Below, in pieces: positions 1 to 5,301 of a stretch of 6,368 nt of DNA. The position numbers and the translations under genes are program-made. A model generated the notes under the pieces. The model searched no databases. It worked only from the letters and a program-made list of their open reading frames with translations, and was not told the DNA's origin. Numbering within the stretch: position 1 is the first letter of the stretch; every line of letters begins with the position of its first letter. Source of the stretch: GCA-003244245 sp050700495 (GTDB lineage: Bacteria > Actinomycetota > Actinomycetes > Mycobacteriales > Pseudonocardiaceae); contig JBOHHF010000065.1 of the NCBI GenBank assembly GCA_050700495.1, forward strand, positions 1-6,368. The letters run 5' to 3'.

Positions 1-83
1 GAGAGATACTTTCCCGCTCATCGGCAACGATTTCCGTACCCTGCACTGACCATGGCTCCTTCTGGTTACCGACCGGGCGGGCA

Positions 84-118
84 ATAGGGTATCATTTCCG
101 GTGGTGCGCTCACCCTAT
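84..118. repeat. Inverted repeat with 7-bp arms
   Basis: ATAGGGT at 84-90 is mirrored exactly by ACCCTAT at 112-118, with 21 bases between. The interior holds a competing short pairing (GGTG at 100-103 with CACC at 111-114), so the RNA could fold in two ways. No T-tract follows, so it is not a standard intrinsic terminator. Seven-base arms at this distance could arise by chance. Confidence 0.3.
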
Positions 119-212
119 GACCTCAAGCGGTGTCACCAAGAGATCGTACTCAACCTCTCGCACGTCTGCAGTCTCATTGCCTATCGTCATGGCCTGTTCC
201 CATCTCTGCGTT

Positions 213-229
213 TCCGCGGCTGCCGCGGA
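213..229. repeat. GC-rich perfect hairpin, 7-bp stem
   Basis: TCCGCGG at 213-219 and CCGCGGA at 223-229 are perfect reverse complements around a 3-base loop CTG. The stem is almost all G/C, so an RNA copy from either strand should fold stably. No run of T follows on either side. In high-GC actinobacteria, hairpins without a U-tract have been proposed as terminators, so a transcript end is possible. It is also simply a pair of overlapping CCGCGG words, and chance cannot be excluded. Confidence 0.4.
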
Positions 230-408
230 CTGATGGCGTTGGTGCGATTGGAGGTCGACCGTACGGTGCTCGTCAGTGAGCTGGCGCTTTCCCCGGGTGT
301 CCGCGCGCCAAGACAAACCCCCTTGATCGCCTTCTTCAGATTAGGGGATCCAGCCGTGACGCCACAGCTGGTTTCATGTGACCAATCACGGAGAGGCGTT
401 AACTTCTC

Positions 409-433
409 GTTGCATGATTATCAATCATGTAAC
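409..433. repeat. 25-bp inverted repeat (possible operator or RNA hairpin)
   Basis: The core arms CATGATT (413-419) and AATCATG (423-429) are perfect reverse complements around ATC. Pairing continues outward for four more positions (GTTG at 409-412 against TAAC at 430-433) with one G:T. Arms are therefore 11 bases with 10 Watson-Crick pairs and a 3-base loop. On plus-strand RNA the odd pair is G-U, so the full stem can form. On minus-strand RNA it is an A-C mismatch. It is AT-rich, unlike the surroundings, and lies about 40 bases beyond the peptidase stop codon. There is no T-tract. It could be a dimeric repressor site for a gene to the left, or a structured transcript end. Confidence 0.55.
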
Positions 434-445
434 ATTCAGCGACAC

Positions 446-466
446 ATTGTGGTGACCGCCACATGT
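446..466 (-). terminator. Weak hairpin just after the peptidase stop
   Basis: TGTGG at 448-452 pairs with CCACA at 459-463 around TGACCG. The outer bases ACAT (444-447 or so) and TGT continue the symmetry only if one base bulges. It lies 5-25 bases beyond the TGA stop (471-473) of the minus-strand peptidase, the place for a transcript end, but the stem is short and no U-tract follows. This is a position-based guess. Confidence 0.25.
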
Positions 467-470
467 ACCG

Positions 471-1616
471 TCACGCCGGCAGTGTCGCGAGTTCGCGTGG
501 GCGGTGATTGAGCCGGGTGGCGCCGGTCTCGGTGACTACCACGATGTCCTCGATACGGGCACCCCAGCGGCCCGGAAGGTAGATGCCCGGCTCGATGCTG
601 AACGCCATTCCCGGCTCAAGCACCAGGTCGTTGCCGGCCACGATGTAGGGCTCTTCATGCACCTCGAGGCCGATGCCGTGCCCGGTTCGGTGGATGAACC
701 GCTCGCCGAAGCCGGCATCGTTGATCGGAACCCGGGCGGCGGCGTCGACCTGCTGCGCAGTCGTCCCCGGCCCGACTGCCGCCACCGCAGCGTCCTGCGC
801 GGCCTGCAGCACCGCGTAGGTCGCGGCGACATCAGGGTCGGCCGGCTCGCCCAGGCAGTAGGTGCGAGTGCAGTCGGAGAAGTAGCCCTCCGGGATAGGC
901 CCGCCGATGTCGACCACCACCACATCGCCGGGGTGCACCACCCGGTCGGACACGTCATGGTGCGGGCTTGCCCCGTGCGGACCGGAACCGACGATGACGA
1001 ACGCCGCCGTGGTGTGCCCCTCTGCGACGATCGCGGCGGCCACATCGGCACCGACCTGCGCCTCAGTGCGGCCGACTCTGAGCCACTCCCCCATCCGGGC
1101 GTGCACCCGGTCGATCGCCCGGCCTGCGGCGACCAGCGCAGCGACCTCGGCGGCGTCCTTGCGCATCCGCAGTTGACGCAGCACCGTCGACGCCAGCTGC
1201 TGCTCGCAGGTCGGCAGAGCAGCTCGCAGGCCCAGCACGTGTGCGGCGGGCATCGAGTCTCCCACCGCGGCCCGCACCGGTGGCTGGCCGGACCGCCGCA
1301 ACAGGTCCGCAACCAGTGCGTATGGGTCGTCACCGTCAGGCCACTCGGCGATCTCCAAGCCCAGCTCGAGCACCGGAGTGCCGGCCAGACCGGGCCGTTC
1401 CAGCGCCGGGACCACCAGCGCCGGGTCACTATCGGCGGGCAACACCAAGCAGGTTAGCCGCTCATGGGTCTGGCCGGCCATCCCGAGCAGGTAGCGCAGA
1501 TCAGGGCTCGGGGTGATCAGCAGCGCATCCAGGCCGGCTGTCCGGGTGGCGTGGCGCGCCCGGACCAGCCGGGAGGTCAGCGTGTCGAGTGGCGCAGGCA
1601 TTGGGTCAACAGGCAC
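471..1616 (-). CDS. pepE: M24-family Xaa-Pro dipeptidase/aminopeptidase (PepE-like)
   Basis: A cytosolic metallopeptidase of the M24 (pita-bread) family, expected to release an N-terminal residue next to proline or split X-Pro dipeptides with a two-metal centre. The 381-residue product has the creatinase-type N-terminal domain (about 10-145) and the catalytic domain (about 150-378). All five metal ligands are visible: D236 in VVVDIGG, D248 in SDCTRT, H313 in HRTGHGIGLEVHE, E342 in SIEPGIY and E356 in RIEDIV. H214, H219, H220 and H320 are also at family positions. The length is close to M. tuberculosis PepE (about 375 residues, from memory), whose name is used here; it is unrelated to E. coli PepE. 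The start is GTG at 1616. An in-frame ATG at 1601 is the alternative, but a -10 box sits exactly right for a leaderless GTG start. The gene is divergent from the exonuclease with 50 bp between. The family is certain; the exact substrate is inferred. Confidence 0.93.
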   Translation of the reverse strand: MPVDPMPAPLDTLTSRLVRARHATRTAGLDALLITPSPDLRYLLGMAGQTHERLTCLVLPADSDPALVVPALERPGLAGTPVLELGLEIAEWPDGDDPYALVADLLRRSGQPPVRAAVGDSMPAAHVLGLRAALPTCEQQLASTVLRQLRMRKDAAEVAALVAAGRAIDRVHARMGEWLRVGRTEAQVGADVAAAIVAEGHTTAAFVIVGSGPHGASPHHDVSDRVVHPGDVVVVDIGGPIPEGYFSDCTRTYCLGEPADPDVAATYAVLQAAQDAAVAAVGPGTTAQQVDAAARVPINDAGFGERFIHRTGHGIGLEVHEEPYIVAGNDLVLEPGMAFSIEPGIYLPGRWGARIEDIVVVTETGATRLNHRPRELATLPA

Positions 1617-1651
1617 ACCTGAAGCTTAGGACCAGACCGGACCGGGTACTG
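1616..1651 (-). promoter_or_regulatory. Promoter of pepE, probably leaderless
   Basis: Reading the minus strand, TAAGCT (1628-1623) fits the actinobacterial -10 pattern TANNNT. Six bases (TCAGGT) then precede the GTG start at 1616, so transcription would begin on the first base of that codon. No Shine-Dalgarno sequence precedes the GTG. Leaderless GTG or ATG starts with this geometry are common in mycobacteria (established knowledge). The -35 region (about 1646-1652, CAGTAC or CCAGTA) is not a good match, which is usual for these promoters. The 50-bp spacer must also hold the exonuclease promoter, unless that lies inside the pepE 5' end. Confidence 0.5.
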
Positions 1652-1666
1652 GCAGGCTCTGCATTC

Positions 1667-2617
1667 ATGGACTCACCCCTGCTGCTACTCGACGCCGCGA
1701 GCTTGTATTTCCGTGCTTACTACGGGGTCCCCAAGTCGATCACTGCCCCGGACGGCACCCCGGTGAACGCGGTGCGGGGCTTCACCGACATGGTCGCCCG
1801 GCTGATCGAGCTGCGTCGCCCGTCGCGGCTGGTCGCCTGCCTGGATCTGGATTGGCGGCCGGCCTTCCGGGTCTTCGCGATCCCCTCTTACAAGGCACAC
1901 CGGGTCGCGCAGGAGACCGGGCCCGGCGTTACCGACGTCGAGCAGGTGCCGGACACCCTGAATCCGCAGGTTCCCTTGATCCTCGAGCTGCTGGCCGCCG
2001 CCGGCTTGGCCACCGCGGGCGCGGACGGTTACGAGGCCGACGACGTGATCGGCGCGCTGGCCGCGGCCGAGCGCCGCGACCCGGTGGAGGTGGTCAGCGG
2101 TGATCGGGACCTGTTCCAAGTGGTGCGCACCGAGCCCACGGCGGTGCGAATCGTTTACATCGGGCGGGGGCTGGCCAAGGCGGAGGTGATCGGCCCCGCC
2201 GAGCTCGCGAGCCGCTACGGGTTGCCCGAAACCGGCGCCGGGCCAGCCTATGCGGATCTGGCCGCGCTGCGCGGCGATCCGTCCGACGGGCTGCCCGGCG
2301 TGCCGGGAATCGGTGAGAAGACCGCGGCCACCCTGATCAGCCGGTTCGGCTCGGTGGAGAGCCTGCTCGCGGCGCTCGACGATCCGCACTCGGCGCTCGC
2401 CCCGGGAATGCGATTCACCCTGCGGGCCTCCCGGGACTACCTGGAGCTGGCTCCCAAGGTGGTGCGAGTGGCCACCGATGCCCCGGTGTGTCAGGATCGC
2501 GACGACACGCTGCCCTCGGCACCGGCCGACCCCGGGGCACTCACCGCACTGCAGCGGAAATGGGGCCTGGGCAGTGCAGTGGACCGCCTCGTCGCAGCAC
2601 TTCAGGGCCGGGGCTGA
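1667..2617 (+). CDS. Stand-alone 5'-3' exonuclease (PolA N-terminal domain type)
   Basis: A 316-residue nuclease related to the 5'-nuclease domain of DNA polymerase I, without polymerase domains. It probably removes 5' flaps or RNA primers, or acts in repair. The metal-binding acids are in family order: D9 (LLLDAAS), D60 (ACLDLDW), E123/D125/D126 (YEADDVIG), D146/D148 (SGDRD), then D204 and D207 in GDPSDGLPGVPGIGEKTA, the helix-3-turn-helix DNA-binding segment. The YKAHR motif at 75-79 matches the helical clamp YKSHR of Pol I. The frame is open further 5' to 1589, but the protein family begins just before LLLDAAS, so ATG 1667 was chosen. A weak GGCAGG (1651-1656) lies 10 bases upstream. It is divergent from pepE, as in M. 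tuberculosis Rv2089c-Rv2090. Its 3' end overlaps the oxidoreductase gene by 16 bp. Whether it complements PolA or has a separate role is unknown. Confidence 0.93.
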   Translation: MDSPLLLLDAASLYFRAYYGVPKSITAPDGTPVNAVRGFTDMVARLIELRRPSRLVACLDLDWRPAFRVFAIPSYKAHRVAQETGPGVTDVEQVPDTLNPQVPLILELLAAAGLATAGADGYEADDVIGALAAAERRDPVEVVSGDRDLFQVVRTEPTAVRIVYIGRGLAKAEVIGPAELASRYGLPETGAGPAYADLAALRGDPSDGLPGVPGIGEKTAATLISRFGSVESLLAALDDPHSALAPGMRFTLRASRDYLELAPKVVRVATDAPVCQDRDDTLPSAPADPGALTALQRKWGLGSAVDRLVAALQGRG

Positions 2618-4179
2618 TGCGCGTCCTCAGCGAGGAGATCACTGGCTTTCTCCCCGATCATCATCGTGGTGATGTTCGGGTTGACGGCCGGCAGGAAAGG
2701 CATGATGGAGCCGTCGGCGACCCGCAACCCGGTCACGCCCTTGACCCGCAGCCGCGGGTCGACCACGGCCTGCGGGTCGTCCACCATCCCCATGCGGGCG
2801 GTGCCCGCGAGATGGTAGACGGTGTTGTGAGTCTTGCGGATGTAGTCGATGAGCTCGTCATCTGTGACGGCGTCCGGGCCGGGCGTCAGTTCGCGTTCGA
2901 TCCAGACCTGTAAGGCCGGCTGCTCGGCGATCCTGCGCGCGAGTGTGATCCCCGCAAGCAGCACGCGAATGTCGTGATCGTCGGGGTCGGTGAAGTAACG
3001 CGGGTCCACCTTGGCGCGGTCCCGGAAGTCACGCGTCCGGAGCCGCACCGTCCCACGGGACCGGCCGCGGGTGGCATTAGGCGTCAGGCAGAAGCCGTTC
3101 GACGTGGTCGGATAGCCCCAACGCAGGGTGTTCAGGTCGAAGGGCACCGAACCGTAGTGCATCATCAGATCAGGCCGGTCGAGGCCCGGTTCGGTCCGGG
3201 CGAACAGGCCGATCTCCCACCATTGTGTGGAACGGGTGACCATCGGCCGTGAGGCCTCCCACATCACCACGCCCTCGACGTGGTCGTCCAGGTTGGAGCC
3301 GACACCGGGACTGTCCACCAGCACGTCGATGCCGATGTCACGTAGGTGCTCGACCGGTCCGACGCCGGACAGCATGAGCAGCTTCGGGGTATCGATCGCC
3401 CCGGCGCAGAGGATCACCTCGCGCCGAGCCTTCACGGTGCCATGCTGCAAGCTCGTGGAATCGAGGTACGCCACCCCGGTCGCCTGCTTGCCCGCGTCGA
3501 AGAGCACCTGCTTGACCCAGGCATCGGTGCGGACGACGAGGTTGCGTCGCCGGCCCATGATCGGGTGCAGGTACGCGCGCGAGGACGACATGCGGGTGTT
3601 GTCATCGTCGGCGTTGAGCTGGAAGAAGCCCGCGCCGTCGGTGATCGTGGCACCCTCGTTGAAGCGTACGGTCGGCAGGCCGATCTCGGCTGCGGACTGC
3701 AGCAGGGCGACGCCGCACGGATCCAGCGGAGGGATCTGGCGCAGCGTCACCGGACCTGATCGGCCGTGGTGATCGCCCGGGCCGTCGTTACGCTCCAGCC
3801 GCTTGAGCAGCGGCCAGCACTCCTCGGCGCTCCAACCCTCGCACCCCATTGCCGCCCATTCGTCGAGATCCTCGCGGGATGGCCAGAAGGCGATGCAGGA
3901 GTTGTGCGACGAGCAGCCACCGAGGACTCTGGCCCGGGACTGCCGCACGAAGCTGTTGCCCTTTTCCTGGGGCTCGATCGGATAGTCCCAGTCGTAGCCC
4001 GACCCGAGCAGGTGCGCCCACTGCTCCAGCCGCAGGATCTTCGAGTCGTCGACGTCAGACGGACCGGCCTCGACCAGGCAGACCGTGACCGACGGATCAT
4101 CCGACAGCCGGGCCGCAAGGACACACCCCGCCGAGCCACCGCCGACGACGACGTAGTCGTACTCCTCGATCCCCTTCAC
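2602..4179 (-). CDS. FAD-dependent GMC-family oxidoreductase
   Basis: A 525-residue flavoprotein of the glucose-methanol-choline family, which oxidises an alcohol group using FAD. Visible features: Rossmann FAD motif GGGSAG at 13-18 with the ribose-binding E37 (VEAG); GMC signature 1 at 82-93 (RARVLGGCSSHN); signature 2 at 260-274 (GAIDTPKLLMLSGVG, a full fit); and C-terminal catalytic pair H456 (VYHLAGTARMG) and N500 (VNPNITTMMIGEK). The length is normal and no signal peptide is seen, so it is probably cytosolic. The substrate cannot be told; choline, other alcohols, sterols or a secondary metabolite are all possible. The start is uncertain: GTG at 4179 gives the usual short lead before YDYVVVGGG, but its GAGGA touches the start codon. 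GTG at 4197 would add six residues. The gene is convergent with the exonuclease (16-bp overlap) and divergent from the ABC operon, with 150 bp between. Upstream extension of the frame to 4719 runs antisense to the ATPase and is not coding. Confidence 0.92.
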   Translation of the reverse strand: MKGIEEYDYVVVGGGSAGCVLAARLSDDPSVTVCLVEAGPSDVDDSKILRLEQWAHLLGSGYDWDYPIEPQEKGNSFVRQSRARVLGGCSSHNSCIAFWPSREDLDEWAAMGCEGWSAEECWPLLKRLERNDGPGDHHGRSGPVTLRQIPPLDPCGVALLQSAAEIGLPTVRFNEGATITDGAGFFQLNADDDNTRMSSSRAYLHPIMGRRRNLVVRTDAWVKQVLFDAGKQATGVAYLDSTSLQHGTVKARREVILCAGAIDTPKLLMLSGVGPVEHLRDIGIDVLVDSPGVGSNLDDHVEGVVMWEASRPMVTRSTQWWEIGLFARTEPGLDRPDLMMHYGSVPFDLNTLRWGYPTTSNGFCLTPNATRGRSRGTVRLRTRDFRDRAKVDPRYFTDPDDHDIRVLLAGITLARRIAEQPALQVWIERELTPGPDAVTDDELIDYIRKTHNTVYHLAGTARMGMVDDPQAVVDPRLRVKGVTGLRVADGSIMPFLPAVNPNITTMMIGEKASDLLAEDAHQPRP

Positions 4180-4187
4180 TCCTCGAT
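4161..4187 (-). repeat. 10-bp direct repeat over the oxidoreductase start
   Basis: ATCGAGGAGT on the minus strand occurs twice, at 4187-4178 and 4170-4161, separated by GAAGGGG (17-base period). One copy forms the GAGGA and the first base pair of the GTG start. The other encodes I-E-E-Y in the protein. The 17-base period is not a multiple of three, so the two copies are read in different frames. A small tandem duplication that created or changed the start region is one explanation; chance similarity of two purine-rich words is another. Confidence 0.5.
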
Positions 4188-4193
4188 GGTCTC

Positions 4194-4220
4194 TCACGCG
4201 GCGGCGGAGGCGTCTTCCAT
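4194..4220 (-). other. Possible 8-codon leader frame before the oxidoreductase
   Basis: On the minus strand ATG at 4220 opens a frame reading MEDASAAA and ends in TGA at 4196-4194. This overlaps the alternative oxidoreductase start GTG (4197-4195) as GTGA. Such an overlap allows translational coupling, which would explain why neither GTG has a well-spaced Shine-Dalgarno. However the ATG itself has no Shine-Dalgarno, and a frame of eight codons is easily found by chance. This is a weak inference. Confidence 0.15.
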
Positions 4221-4249
4221 ACGGCGAAGGACTGCGCCGAGAACAACCA

Positions 4250-4279
4250 ATACTAGAAGTAGCTTTGCCACGCCTGATA
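4250..4279 (-). promoter_or_regulatory. Possible oxidoreductase promoter
   Basis: On the minus strand TAGTAT (4255-4250) fits TANNNT and would place the transcript start near 4243, leaving about 64 bases of leader to GTG 4179. The -35 region 17-18 bases upstream reads ATCAGG or TATCAG, which is poor. The site lies in the AT-richer part of the divergent spacer, which supports promoter function in general more than this exact box. Confidence 0.3.
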
Positions 4280-4295
4280 GTATTCTTGCTATTAT
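4265..4295 (+). promoter_or_regulatory. Possible promoter of the ABC exporter operon
   Basis: TTGCCA at 4265-4270 resembles a -35 element and TATTAT at 4290-4295 a -10 element, with a rather long 19-base gap. Transcription would start near 4302, inside the 22-bp palindrome. A repressor on that palindrome would cover the -10 and start site. The location just before a good ribosome binding site supports it; the spacing is not ideal. Confidence 0.4.
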
Positions 4296-4296
4296 C
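4276..4296. repeat. Imperfect inverted repeat in the divergent spacer
   Basis: GATAGTA (4276-4282) and TATTATC (4290-4296) are reverse complements except at one position, with seven bases between. The right arm shares 4293-4296 with the perfect palindrome that follows. It could be a second, weaker operator for the same or another regulator. AT-rich promoter sequence makes chance symmetry more likely here. Confidence 0.35.
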
Positions 4297-4314
4297 CGAT
4301 TGAGGGATCGGATA
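4293..4314. promoter_or_regulatory. Perfect 22-bp palindrome, probable operator
   Basis: TATCCGAT (4293-4300) and ATCGGATA (4307-4314) are exact reverse complements around TGAGGG. The palindrome overlaps the proposed -10 box and ends one base before the ribosome binding site of the ATPase gene. This is the usual place and size for a dimeric repressor site. The small XRE regulator encoded last in the operon is one candidate ligand; a TetR, MarR or PadR protein encoded elsewhere is equally possible. If the transcript starts further upstream, the same bases would form an RNA hairpin next to the Shine-Dalgarno. Confidence 0.6.
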
Positions 4315-4315
4315 G

Positions 4316-4322
4316 AGGAAGG
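4316..4322 (+). promoter_or_regulatory. Ribosome binding site of the ABC ATPase
   Basis: AGGAAGG lies seven bases before ATG 4330 and is the best Shine-Dalgarno match in the region. It fixes the ATPase start and rules out the longer open frame that runs upstream through the oxidoreductase gene. Confidence 0.75.
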
Positions 4323-4329
4323 CACGCAG

Positions 4330-5301
4330 ATGGCTGTGGTGACCGAGCGGGACGAGCTGGCTCAGAATCCTGACGCAGCGGGTGATGCCGAGGTGATCAA
4401 CGTTCATGGCTTGCGGATGCGGTACGGGTCGGTGGAGGTACTCGAGGGAGTCGACTTCACCGCGGCTCGTGGCGAGGTCCTCGCGCTGCTCGGGCCCAAC
4501 GGAGCCGGCAAGACCACGACCATCGAGATCCTGGAGGGTTTCCGGATGCGTTCGGCCGGGGAGGTCAGCGTGCTCGGGGTGGACCCGGCGGCCGCTGGCG
4601 AACGCTGGCGGGCGGATGTCGGGATCGTGCTGCAGTCCTGGCGTGACCACGGCAAGTGGAAGGTGCGCGAGCTGCTGCATCACCTGGGCCGCTACTACGC
4701 ACCATTTTCGACCCCACAACGTCCACGCCCCCGGGACGTGGACGAACTGATCGAGACGGTCGGGCTGGGTGCGCGCGCGTCAGCGAAGATCGCCAGCCTG
4801 TCCGGCGGTGAACGGCGGCGCCTGGACGTCGCGATCGGCATCATCGGCCGCCCACAGGTGCTGTTCCTCGACGAACCCACCGCAGGACTCGACCCGGTGG
4901 TGCGTCGCGGGTTTCATGATCTGGTACACCGCCTGTCCGACCTGGAGGACACCACGATCCTGCTGACCACGCACGATCTCGACGAGGCCGAGAAACTGGC
5001 CGACCGCATCCTGATCCTGGACCGCGGCCGGATCGTCGCAGACGGCAGCGCCGAGGCGCTCTCCCGTCGGGTATCCGGTCGGGCCGAGGTGCGTTGGAGC
5101 CGTGGTGGTGAGCACTTCGTGCACGCGACGTCCGACGCCACCGGGTTCGTTCGCGAGCTCTTCGCGCAACACGGTGACACGATCGCGGACCTGGAGGTGC
5201 GCCGCGCCTCGCTGGAGGACACCTACATGGCCATGATCCATCGCCAGGAAGCCGGCGGCCGGTCGGCGGCCATCGCCGAGTTCGAGGAGGTGGCGGGATG
5301 A
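4330..5301 (+). CDS. ABC-2 type exporter, ATP-binding subunit
   Basis: A 323-residue ATPase that powers export through the membrane subunit encoded next to it. Nucleotide-binding elements in order: Walker A GPNGAGKTT (55-63), Q-loop Q102, signature SLSGGE (156-161), Walker B VLFLDEP (177-183), D-loop GLD (186-188) and H-loop H215 in TTHDLDEA. The region after 235 is the C-terminal extension typical of DrrA-like drug and polyketide exporters, ending in the SLEDTYMAMI motif. All catalytic residues are intact. The ATG is set by AGGAAGG seven bases upstream. The stop overlaps the permease start (ATGA), so the two are translationally coupled. The cargo cannot be read from sequence; drugs, lipids or a secondary metabolite are usual for the family. 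Control is probably through the palindrome at 4293-4314. Confidence 0.95.
   Translation: MAVVTERDELAQNPDAAGDAEVINVHGLRMRYGSVEVLEGVDFTAARGEVLALLGPNGAGKTTTIEILEGFRMRSAGEVSVLGVDPAAAGERWRADVGIVLQSWRDHGKWKVRELLHHLGRYYAPFSTPQRPRPRDVDELIETVGLGARASAKIASLSGGERRRLDVAIGIIGRPQVLFLDEPTAGLDPVVRRGFHDLVHRLSDLEDTTILLTTHDLDEAEKLADRILILDRGRIVADGSAEALSRRVSGRAEVRWSRGGEHFVHATSDATGFVRELFAQHGDTIADLEVRRASLEDTYMAMIHRQEAGGRSAAIAEFEEVAG
5284..5290 (+). promoter_or_regulatory. Ribosome binding site of the permease, inside the ATPase gene
   Basis: GAGGAGG, coding for the end of the ATPase (EFEEVAG), lies seven bases before the permease ATG at 5298. With the ATGA stop-start overlap it points to coupled translation and matched amounts of the two subunits. 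Confidence 0.75.

Larger units (their letters stand above)
1..470. other. Gene-poor spacer with several inverted repeats
   Basis: No gene in these 470 bases is convincing. The stretch is visibly less GC-rich than the flanking genes. The open frames present use codons with a weaker G/C third-position bias than the neighbours and show no recognisable motif. A short open stretch at 2-49 on the plus strand ends in TGA and could be the last 15 codons of a gene entering from the left (reading ...FPLIGNDFRTLH), but it is too short to judge. The stretch contains inverted repeats at 84-118, 213-229, 378-389, 409-433 and 446-466, the larger ones listed separately. It lies 3' of the minus-strand peptidase gene, so transcript ends or regulatory sites for a gene left of the window are plausible contents. 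No tRNA or rRNA signature was seen. Confidence 0.6.

Noticed and set aside
110..316. Minus-strand open frame of 68 codons with TTG start
   Set aside because: The composition is protein-like and TAATCT plus GAAGAAGG lie upstream, so it is not impossible. But the TTG start has no well-spaced ribosome site and I recognise no family. Left out for lack of support.
378..389. GTGACCAATCAC as a CRP/FNR-type site
   Set aside because: The spacing is four bases between half-sites, not the six of TGTGA-N6-TCACA, and no gene start is suitably placed.
101..511. Plus-strand open frame of 136 codons with GTG start
   Set aside because: No Shine-Dalgarno, no recognisable motif, unusual composition (many Cys, Ser, Arg), a palindrome inside it and overlap with the pepE 3' end. 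Third-position G/C bias is weaker than in the real genes.
504..1457. Long plus-strand open frame antisense to pepE
   Set aside because: It is a shadow of a high-GC gene: rich in Arg, His, Gly and Asp with no motif, while the opposite strand carries all M24 metal ligands.
3766..4329. In-frame 5' extension of the ATPase on the plus strand
   Set aside because: It is antisense to the oxidoreductase, and ATG 4330 has a strong Shine-Dalgarno and the normal N-terminus of the family.
4180..4719. In-frame 5' extension of the oxidoreductase on the minus strand
   Set aside because: It runs antisense through the ATPase gene and the family begins at the FAD motif shortly after 4179.
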